Below are positions 58,226-64,000 of a DNA stretch of 64,000 nucleotides, piece by piece. The translations under genes and the position numbers were made by a program. The stretch spans positions 682,001-746,000 of the forward strand of contig OZ244812.1 in NCBI GenBank assembly GCA_965220205.1, read 5' to 3'. The notes below the pieces were generated by a model that saw only the letters and a program-made list of their open reading frames with translations, was not told the origin of the DNA and ran no database searches. Positions within the stretch are counted from its first letter, which is position 1, and every line of letters begins with the position of its first letter. The DNA comes from G965220205 sp965220205. GTDB taxonomy: Bacteria; Chloroflexota; Dehalococcoidia; Lucifugimonadales; Australimonadaceae.

Positions 58226-58858
58226 ATGGTCCTGCGTCTGATCGCCGGGACGACCAACGCCGCCAAGGCCGAGCACATGCGCGCGCTCTGCGCGGGCCTC
58301 GACGTCGACTGGGCCAGCGCCGCCTCGACAGCCGAGGCGCCTGACGTCGACGAGACCGGCGACTCCCACATCGCCAACGCGGTGCGCAAGGCGGTCGTCT
58401 GGTCGCGCGCCTACGCCGTCGCCGCGGTCGCCAGCGACGGCGGTCTGGCGATACCGGCGCTCGGGGAGGGCTGGCAGAGCCTTCTGACGGGTCGGGCCAC
58501 CGGCGGCAGCGTGAGCGACGAGGAGCACGCCGCTCGCCTCCTCCGGCGCATGCAAGGCCTCCAGGGAACCCGCCGAGAGGCGTACTGGACAGAAGCCGTC
58601 GCCGTGGCCCGGAACGGGGCGCTCATCCAGGCGTGGGAGGCGATTGGCCTGCGCGGGCTGATTGCCGAGGACTACCGGCCCCCGCCCACGGGGCCCGGCG
58701 GTTTCTGGGCGCGCGGCCTGTGGACGACGCACGACGGCCGGCGTCACTGGGAGCTGTCCCCGACCGGCCTCGCCGAGGTTGACGATCCGTGGTCCCAGCT
58801 CGCAGGCCCCGTGCGCGGACTACTAGAGGCGCTCCACGACGAGCGCACGAGCTCCTAG
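58226..58858 (+). CDS. RdgB/HAM1-like non-canonical purine NTP pyrophosphatase
   Basis: This 210-residue protein shows the HAM1 pattern in divergent form: GTTNAAKAEHMR (Asn and Lys of the nucleotide site), DETGDSHIANAVRKA, then ASDGGLAIPAL for the SDGGL motif. The usual PG-x-SAR loop is not preserved (GEGWQSLLTGR). It would remove ITP/XTP or related damaged nucleotides. It follows mutL by 9 bases and converges with mutY, forming a DNA-quality group. Confidence 0.82.
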   Translation: MVLRLIAGTTNAAKAEHMRALCAGLDVDWASAASTAEAPDVDETGDSHIANAVRKAVVWSRAYAVAAVASDGGLAIPALGEGWQSLLTGRATGGSVSDEEHAARLLRRMQGLQGTRREAYWTEAVAVARNGALIQAWEAIGLRGLIAEDYRPPPTGPGGFWARGLWTTHDGRRHWELSPTGLAEVDDPWSQLAGPVRGLLEALHDERTSS

Positions 58859-58907
58859 TCGGCGTCCCTCCGGCTTCGCCAGCCTGTCAGGCCACCTTCG
58901 GGGGAGG

Positions 58908-59834
58908 TTAGGGAAGCGCCGCCCGGCCGCTCCGGACGCTGACGAGCCCGTCCCGCGCCAGACCATCGAGGAGCCCCTCCAGCCAGTCCAGGTCCCGTTC
59001 GCCGTCGAACGACGCGTCGACAGCGGCGCCAAGCTCCTCGAGCGACAGACCGGCGCCCGGCGGCAGCGGCCGCAGAACATCGACGATCCTGCCGCGGTAG
59101 TAACGCGACGAGCCTGCGAACGTCCCTTGCTTCGGCGTATACGGGACCGAGGCTTCCGCCAGCCCGCGCGCGGCGCCGTCCTGCAGCAGCGGCGCGGCGG
59201 CGCACTGCGGGCGCAGCGGACACAACATGCATCGGGGTTTCGCCGGCCTGCAGATGGTTGCTCCGATGTCCATCACGGCCTGGTGCCATGCGGACGCGGT
59301 CAGCGGATGACCGTCGGCCGGCAGGAGCTCGCGGGCGAGCGGCTCGATGGTCTTGCGCGACGGGGCTTCGACTCCGTGGGCGACGCGGCTCAGGACGCGG
59401 TATACGTTCGTGTCGAGCACCGGCTCGGCCTGGCCGTACGCGAAGCACATGACCGCGGCGGCAGTGTAGGGGCCGACGCCAGGGAGGCGGCGCAGCTCCT
59501 GAGCAGTGCGGGGGAGCTCGCCCGCGTAGGCGTCCCGCACCTCGCGGGCGAGCCGGTGCAGACGGGCGGCGCGGCCGTTGTAGCCCATGCCCGCCCACAT
59601 GCGGATCACGTCGCTGGCCTCCGCGCCGGCCAGTGCGTCCAACGTCGGAAACGCGGCCATGAACGCGACGAACCTGGGCGCGACGCGGTCCACCTGGGTC
59701 TGCTGGAGCATCACCTCTGACACGAGCACTGCGTACGGGTCGCCGGCGAAGGGCGGCCGCCGCCACGGGAGGTCTCGCCCGTGGCTCCGGTACCAACGAT
59801 GGACTGCAGTGTGCACAGCGCGGTAGTCGTCCAC
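58908..59834 (-). CDS. mutY: A/G-specific adenine DNA glycosylase MutY, short form
   Basis: This 308-residue enzyme removes adenine mispaired with 8-oxoguanine. It has SEVMLQQTQVDRV with the catalytic Glu, the helix-hairpin-helix LPGVGPYTAAAV, VLDTNVYRVLSR with the catalytic Asp, and the iron-sulfur loop C-x6-C-x2-C-x5-C (CRPAKPRCMLCPLRPQC). The C-terminal NUDIX-like 8-oxoG recognition domain is missing or reduced to about 80 residues of unclear fold. It is 9 bases downstream of the TlpA-like gene. Confidence 0.93.
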   Translation of the reverse strand: MDDYRAVHTAVHRWYRSHGRDLPWRRPPFAGDPYAVLVSEVMLQQTQVDRVAPRFVAFMAAFPTLDALAGAEASDVIRMWAGMGYNGRAARLHRLAREVRDAYAGELPRTAQELRRLPGVGPYTAAAVMCFAYGQAEPVLDTNVYRVLSRVAHGVEAPSRKTIEPLARELLPADGHPLTASAWHQAVMDIGATICRPAKPRCMLCPLRPQCAAAPLLQDGAARGLAEASVPYTPKQGTFAGSSRYYRGRIVDVLRPLPPGAGLSLEELGAAVDASFDGERDLDWLEGLLDGLARDGLVSVRSGRAALP

Positions 59835-59843
59835 GGGAGAGCC

Positions 59844-60458
59844 TCAGGACGCCAACAGCTCGTCGAGGATCGCGCGCAGCTGCTCCTTGGAGACGGCGCC
59901 GATCACCTTGCGAAGGACCACGCCGTCCCGGTCGAGGAAGAACTTCTCCGGCACGCCCGTCACGCCGAACGCCACCGCCGTCCGGCCCTCCGCGTCCAAG
60001 AGGTTGGGGTAGGGAACGCCGTATCGTTCGATGTGCCGCAGGACGCCGCCGGCGTCGTCCCAGACGGCGAGACCAACGAACTCCACCGGCATGTCCGCAT
60101 ATTCGGCGTACGCCTCGGCGAGGTCCGCCGCCTCCGCACGGCACGCGACGCACCACGACGACCAGAAATCGAGCACCACGACGTTGCCGCGGACGCTCTC
60201 GTTGCTCACTGTCCCGCCGGTTACGACATCGGTCCCGCCGAACTCCGGCGCCCTGCGGACCGACACCGGGGCCTCGCTGAATTCGTTGTGCACGAGCAGG
60301 CCGCCGGGGTCGGCGTCGCTGCGGAAGAGTCCCCACATGAGGAGCGCGACGAGGACTACTACAGGGGCCATGCTGATCAGGAACAGCACGATGCGCCGCC
60401 TCGTAGTGGGAGCGGGGACAGGCCGCGGCAACGTTGTGCTGGGTTGTGGGCGTTCCAT
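59844..60458 (-). CDS. TlpA/ResA-type membrane-anchored thioredoxin
   Basis: This 204-residue protein has an uncleaved N-terminal membrane helix (about 23-45) and a periplasm- or exterior-facing thioredoxin fold with the active site WCVAC in FWSSWCVACRAEAADL and the cis-proline in VTGVPEKFFLDRDG. It resembles CcmG/DsbE and ResA reductases that reduce apocytochrome c or other disulfides. It lies immediately upstream of mutY. A weak ribosome site precedes the ATG. Confidence 0.93.
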   Translation of the reverse strand: MERPQPSTTLPRPVPAPTTRRRIVLFLISMAPVVVLVALLMWGLFRSDADPGGLLVHNEFSEAPVSVRRAPEFGGTDVVTGGTVSNESVRGNVVVLDFWSSWCVACRAEAADLAEAYAEYADMPVEFVGLAVWDDAGGVLRHIERYGVPYPNLLDAEGRTAVAFGVTGVPEKFFLDRDGVVLRKVIGAVSKEQLRAILDELLAS

Positions 60459-60528
60459 AGGGCGGGACCGGGGCCGCCGGTGCTCGACTCATCGTATCAG
60501 ACAGGCCAGGGCCGCCGGCCAGACGGAA

Positions 60529-60554
60529 AGAGGGCCCTCATGCGAGGGCCCTCT
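60529..60554 (-). terminator. Hairpin terminator after the LigJ operon
   Basis: A perfect 11-bp stem AGAGGGCCCTC/GAGGGCCCTCT closes the loop ATGC. Read on the minus strand it comes about 48 bases after the stop of the 70-residue gene and is followed by TTTCC. A pyrimidine run (TCTTCTCT) follows on the plus strand, so it could work in either direction. Confidence 0.65.
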
Positions 60555-60601
60555 TCTTCTCTATCCGTGCGCCTAACGGGACCTGTGAGTCAGGTCGGCG
60601 A

Positions 60602-60814
60602 TTAGCGGGAGTCCGCGCCCGAGAGCTCGTGGGCAATGATCGACGCCTCGCCCAACGTTGGGACGGTCTCCTTGGCGCTGCCGCACAGGATTTCGTAGAC
60701 GGAAGTCGCCACGCCGGAGGTCGCGGTGTTGGACGGTCCCTCGGTGACCTCCCAGACCTCCGCCTTTCCCTTGGGCCCTTCGATCGTCGTGATGAACGTA
60801 CGCTCCTCTGCCAT
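60602..60814 (-). CDS. Small conserved-looking protein downstream of LigJ
   Basis: This 70-residue soluble protein reads MAEERTFITTIEGPKGKAEVW and then EVTEGPSNTATSGVATSVYE, and ends in an acidic helix-like tail. I do not recognise it. A strong GGAGGAGG lies just upstream of ATG 60814, and it starts 23 bases after the amidohydrolase stop, so it is a genuine operon member. It may be an accessory subunit or regulator of the hydratase. Confidence 0.75.
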   Translation of the reverse strand: MAEERTFITTIEGPKGKAEVWEVTEGPSNTATSGVATSVYEILCGSAKETVPTLGEASIIAHELSGADSR

Positions 60815-60837
60815 GTCGTCCTCCTCCGGATGGGTGG

Positions 60838-61845
60838 TTAGAGCTTCAGCCTCGGGAACACTTCCCGCTGGTTGTCCTCGAAGATGCGCTTCTTGTCCTC
60901 GTCGCTGAGCCACTCGATGGACTCGATGGTCGGCTTCAGGTCGTCGAGCTGGCGACCCGTCACGGGGTCGGTGGCCGTGCCGCTGCCGGGGTTCTCGGTG
61001 CCGAACATGGCCCGGTCGGCGCCGACGATCTGGAACAGGAGGTCGAGCGATTCTTTGTTGTAGAGCACCGCGTCGTACCAGAGGCGGCGGAGGCTCGTGT
61101 CGAAGTCCTCGAGGTTCGGGTCGGCGCGCATGGCGTTGAAGCGGTTGGCCCGCCACCGCCCGATCTGGTAGGGGACCGACCCGCCGCCGTGAGCGACGAT
61201 GATCCGGAGGTTGGGGAAGTCCGTGAAGACGCGGCTCTGCGGCTTCACGAGGTTCAGCACGACTTGGCTCTCGGTCGTGATGAAGTGGGCGCTGTAGGTC
61301 TCGCGCGGGTCCTTGCAGGCCGCGGAGTGAATCAGCGCCGGCACGTCCAACGCGACCATCTTCTCATAGAGCGGGTACCAGTACTCATCGTCGAGCGTGG
61401 GCGTAAACCCCTCGCCCTCGCCCGGGTCGGGGTTGATCATGCAGCCGATGAAGCCGAGCTCGCTGACGCACCGGTCGAGCTCCTCCACGACGTGCGAAGA
61501 GTCCTTCTCGCCGGAGACGTGCGGCAGGCCGCAGACGCCCTGGTACCGGTCCGGGTGCGCCTTCACCACGCGCGCGATCACGTCGTTGTTGGCCTCGCAG
61601 AACCACGAAACGATGCTCGCCGGCTTCTCCGAGTGCATCAGCTGGAAGGGCCGAGGCGACAGGAATTGCACGTCCGTCCCCACGCCGTCCATGATGGCGA
61701 TGCCCCGCTGCGTGGCCTGCTCCAAGCGCTCGTCGGAGATGTTGGGACTGCCCTTGCCGTGGTAGCCGCGGCTCGACAGAAGGCCGGCTTTGTACGCGTA
61801 GAGCTCGGGCGGCGAGTTCGTGTGCGCGTGCATGTCGATGATCAT
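60838..61845 (-). CDS. 4-oxalomesaconate hydratase-like amidohydrolase (LigJ family)
   Basis: This 335-residue TIM-barrel protein aligns over its length with Sphingobium LigJ as I recall that sequence. Shared stretches include MIIDMHAHT, ELDRCVSELGFIGCMINPDP against ELEKCVEQYGFVAINLNPDP, YWYPLYEKMVALDVPALIH, VAHGGGSVPYQIGRWR and IFEDNQREVFPRL. LigJ hydrates 4-oxalomesaconate in the protocatechuate 4,5-cleavage and gallate pathways. ATG 61845 follows AGGAGG. It is divergent from a LigB-type dioxygenase gene, which supports a ring-cleavage role. Confidence 0.88.
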   Translation of the reverse strand: MIIDMHAHTNSPPELYAYKAGLLSSRGYHGKGSPNISDERLEQATQRGIAIMDGVGTDVQFLSPRPFQLMHSEKPASIVSWFCEANNDVIARVVKAHPDRYQGVCGLPHVSGEKDSSHVVEELDRCVSELGFIGCMINPDPGEGEGFTPTLDDEYWYPLYEKMVALDVPALIHSAACKDPRETYSAHFITTESQVVLNLVKPQSRVFTDFPNLRIIVAHGGGSVPYQIGRWRANRFNAMRADPNLEDFDTSLRRLWYDAVLYNKESLDLLFQIVGADRAMFGTENPGSGTATDPVTGRQLDDLKPTIESIEWLSDEDKKRIFEDNQREVFPRLKL

Positions 61846-61948
61846 TGGATGGGGCCTCCTTCGCCTCGTCGTCGTCCGCAGGAGCAGTGACCCGCTCCGG
61901 CCGCGCGAGCGCCGGACCGCGAAGCGAGCCGCGCCCCTTGCTCCGCGG

Positions 61949-61977
61949 TTATTACATGCGAATCGGGACGGTGTCAA
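61949..61977 (-). promoter_or_regulatory. Strong promoter of the LigJ operon
   Basis: On the minus strand TTGACA (61977-61972), a 17-base spacer and TAATAA (61954-61949) form one of the best sigma-70-type promoters in the window, about 100 bases before ATG 61845. Confidence 0.75.
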
Positions 61978-61994
61978 GGCCGCCCCCGCGAGAG

Positions 61995-62023
61995 TAGAGA
62001 AGGCGCGCGGCGAGTAGTACACT
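61995..62023 (+). promoter_or_regulatory. Promoter of the LigB-like gene at 62081
   Basis: TAGAGA (61995-62000), a 17-base spacer and TACACT (62018-62023) lie 57 bases before the ATG. It is back to back with the LigJ promoter, so one regulator binding between them could control both. Confidence 0.5.
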
Positions 62024-62080
62024 GGCGTCAGCGACCATCCTCGTGGCGCCACAGCGGCACCGACCGCGGAGGCTACTCTC

Positions 62081-63160
62081 ATGGCAAAGATCGTTCTCGG
62101 GATAGGTACATCGCACAGCCCCATGCTCGCCCTGAATGCGGAGCAGTGGCGGCGCTACGCAAAGGGCGACCTCCAGCACACAGGGCTCGTCTACCCGCCG
62201 GACGGTATTTCGATGACCTACGAGGAGGGGCTTGCGCACGTCCCGACGACTATCCGCGAACGCCCGCTGACCGACGAGGTCTTCGAGGAGCAGTCCGCCG
62301 CCTGCCAGCGCGGGATCGCCGAGCTGGTCAAGACCATCGCCGAGGCCGACCCCGACGTCACGGTCATCATCAGCGACGACCAGGACGAATGGTTCTTCGA
62401 AGACAACATGCCGACCTTCTCCGTCTTCTGGGGCGAGTCCGTGCCCATCGTCCCGCGCGGCACGGCAGGCGGCCGGCAGGACCCGGACGTGGTCCAGGCG
62501 ATCGCCAGCGGCTACGGCGATACGGCGATGGACGTTCCGGTGAACTCGGCGCTCGGGCGCCACATCATCGAGTACATGATCGACAACGACTTCGACGTCG
62601 CGCACTTCAACTACGTCAAGGACACCTACGGCGGCAGCGTCGGCCGGCGTTACCCGAGAGCCGACGGCGAGTTGGGCGTGGTGCGCACGACCCCGCCGAC
62701 GAACCAGGGACTGCCGCACGGGTACGCGTTCGTCGTCAAGCGCCTGTTCGAGAACCAGCCCCGTCCCATCGTGCCCATATTCCAGAACACCTGCTACCCG
62801 CCGAACCAGCCGACCGTCAAGCGTTCCTACCAGTTCGGCCAGGCGGTCAGCCGCGCCATCGAGTCGTGGGACTCCGACGCGCGCGTGGCGGTCGTGGCGT
62901 CGGGCGGCCTCAGCCACTTCGTCGTCGACGAAGAGTTGGACTGGATGGTGCTCAACGGGCTCAAAGAGAAGGACGCGGAGACGCTGATGAGCGTGCCGCG
63001 CAACCGGCTCTACTCGGCGGCGTCCGAGGCGCAGAACTGGATCGCGCTGGGCGGCGCGCTCCAGGACACCGCGCTCGATATGGAGCTGGTGGAGTACGTT
63101 CCGGTCTACCGGACGCCCGCGGGCACCGGCGGCGGCTGGGGCTTCGCGCGCTGGCAGTAG
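62081..63160 (+). CDS. LigB-type extradiol dioxygenase family protein (copy 3)
   Basis: This 359-residue class III extradiol dioxygenase-like protein has IGTSHSPML for the first iron histidine, SGGLSHFVVD for the late histidine and AASEAQNWIALGG for the glutamate. The DDQ variant replaces LigB's NDH (ISDDQDEWFFEDNMPTF against YNDHASAFDMNIIPTF). GGAGG precedes the ATG. It is divergent from the LigJ-like gene. It probably cleaves a protocatechuate- or gallate-like diol, with the ligand change as a caveat. Confidence 0.9.
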   Translation: MAKIVLGIGTSHSPMLALNAEQWRRYAKGDLQHTGLVYPPDGISMTYEEGLAHVPTTIRERPLTDEVFEEQSAACQRGIAELVKTIAEADPDVTVIISDDQDEWFFEDNMPTFSVFWGESVPIVPRGTAGGRQDPDVVQAIASGYGDTAMDVPVNSALGRHIIEYMIDNDFDVAHFNYVKDTYGGSVGRRYPRADGELGVVRTTPPTNQGLPHGYAFVVKRLFENQPRPIVPIFQNTCYPPNQPTVKRSYQFGQAVSRAIESWDSDARVAVVASGGLSHFVVDEELDWMVLNGLKEKDAETLMSVPRNRLYSAASEAQNWIALGGALQDTALDMELVEYVPVYRTPAGTGGGWGFARWQ

Positions 63161-63235
63161 GCCTGCGAGTCCTCTCCCCGCGCGGCGGCTAGGGAATCTC
63201 TGAATCCGTCCCAATCCATTCGCCCTCAGCATGCT

Positions 63236-63264
63236 GAAGGGGGAGGCTCCAAGCCTCCCCCTTC
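63236..63264 (+). terminator. Hairpin terminator after the LigB-like gene
   Basis: A perfect 13-bp stem GAAGGGGGAGGCT/AGCCTCCCCCTTC closes the triloop CCA about 75 bases after the stop at 63160. It is followed by GTTACTT rather than a full T tract. Confidence 0.6.
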
Positions 63265-63275
63265 GTTACTTCCTA

Positions 63276-64000
63276 GCAGGCTGATGAAGAATGCGAGTTT
63301 GGGAAGTAGGGAGCGGGCCGGTGTCGGCATTGAGGCGCGCCGTTGGACGCCGATTCGGAGTAAGCGGCGCCCTGGATCGCCCCTGATCGGGCCGCTGGCG
63401 TCTCCGGTTGGGCCCTTTCATCCTCAACAGGCAGGAACCGCCCCCGGAGATGATGGCGGGGGCATGAGCTTGGCCATGCGCACGAGGTTGTAGGCCGCGA
63501 GAGCCATCTCCGCCCAGAGGCCGTTGCGGGCCACGCCGCAGTAGCGCAGCTTCCTCCCGCCCCCGACGGTCTTCAGCCAGCCGAACACCTCCTCAACCCG
63601 CTTCCGCACCCGCTGACTCGCCGCGTACCCCGCGTGACGGCTCGTCCGCCGGTCCAGGGCTGAGCGCCGTTGCTTCATGGCCACGTGAGGCGTGATCTGG
63701 AACGAGCGGCAGGTGGCCACGAACTCCCGCGTGTCGTACCCCTTGTCGGCCCCAACCGTGATCCTCCGTGCTGTGGGGACCCGCTCCAGCATCGTCAGCG
63801 CCGCTGCCGTTTCAGCCGTCCCGGTAGCCTGCGACAGCACCACGTCCACCACCTGCCCATTCCGGTTCTCCATGAGCACGTGGCCGGCGAAGGACAGCTT
63901 CGCCGCCTGCCCCTCCCCCTTGCGCGCCAACAGCGCCTCCGGGTCCGTCGTCGATACATGGGTCGCGTTGGAACGCCGCTCCCCCCGGAAGTCCTTCCAT
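63276..64000 (-). mobile_element. IS5-type insertion sequence, one end only
   Basis: The element contains the transposase gene that runs off the right edge. Its near end is probably at about 63276, where CTAGCAGGCTGATGAAGAAT resembles terminal sequence of this IS type. The exact inverted repeat and target duplication cannot be defined because the other end is outside the window. Confidence 0.6.
63424..64000 (-). CDS. IS5-family DDE transposase, partial
   Basis: The frame is open from the window edge to TGA 63426-63424, giving 192 residues of the C-terminal half. HVSTTDPEALLARKGEGQA, GHVLMENRNG, VGADKGYDTREFV (catalytic Asp region) and VEEVFGWLKTVGGGRKLRY (the DDE glutamate helix) are typical of IS5-type transposases. 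The visible part has no frameshift. The N-terminal DNA-binding half lies beyond 64000. Confidence 0.9.
   Translation of the reverse strand, partial: WKDFRGERRSNATHVSTTDPEALLARKGEGQAAKLSFAGHVLMENRNGQVVDVVLSQATGTAETAAALTMLERVPTARRITVGADKGYDTREFVATCRSFQITPHVAMKQRRSALDRRTSRHAGYAASQRVRKRVEEVFGWLKTVGGGRKLRYCGVARNGLWAEMALAAYNLVRMAKLMPPPSSPGAVPAC

Overview
The window is a GC-rich, densely coded bacterial chromosome segment. The content is dominated by expanded families of soluble catabolic enzymes: two Rieske oxygenases, three LigB-type extradiol dioxygenases, four bicupins and four amidohydrolases of the ACMSD/LigJ type. It also has several iron-type ABC transporter parts and three binding-protein-fold proteins without signal peptides. 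This resembles SAR202/Dehalococcoidia-type Chloroflexota, but that assignment is inference; no phylogenetic marker was tested.

Layout. 0-8 kb: the tail of an unknown gene, tRNA-Pro, two convergent MFS transporters, a cupin-MsrB pair, an amidohydrolase and an alpha/beta hydrolase, then an 0.8-kb repeat-bearing gap. 8-19 kb: Rieske oxygenase, MetE-like protein, isocitrate-lyase-superfamily protein, rubrerythrin, a decayed pseudogene among dispersed palindromic repeats, KatG, a membrane-anchored HsdR-N-like nuclease with an amber codon inside its second repeat, and an iron-binding lipoprotein. 19-36 kb: an aromatic-type catabolic island (bicupins, amidohydrolase, LigB-like enzymes, SDR, class II aldolase, Rieske) around an ABC permease and two tandemly duplicated binding lipoproteins. 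36-42 kb: a plus-strand run of a very divergent PEP-carboxykinase-like protein, a ThDP enzyme, a haem-oxygenase-fold oxidase and an SDR. 42-45 kb: a copper operon (csoR, copA, YHS protein) with its operator. 45-53 kb: more cupins, amidohydrolase, binding-protein-fold proteins, isochorismatase, a permease and an NHL propeller. 53-56 kb: HigBA toxin-antitoxin, EgtD with a Trm112-like neighbour, a CopD-like membrane protein and a probable selenoprotein. 56-60 kb: MutL, an ITPase-like protein, MutY and a TlpA thioredoxin. 60-64 kb: LigJ and LigB-like genes on divergent promoters, then an IS5-type transposase cut by the window edge.

How it fits together: Rieske enzymes would hydroxylate rings, LigB-like enzymes and perhaps bicupins would cleave them, and LigJ-type hydratase, amidohydrolases, aldolase and SDRs would process the products. 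MsrB, KatG, rubrerythrin, EgtD, TlpA and the Spx/ArsC-like protein handle oxidative and thiol stress. No ABC ATPase is visible for any of the importers.

The strongest new observation is at 55984-56337. An Spx/ArsC-family reading frame carries TGA exactly where the first cysteine of the CxxC motif should be, followed by a stem-loop with a GGC apical loop at bacterial-SECIS distance. Conventional gene calling would report only a fragment after the TGA.
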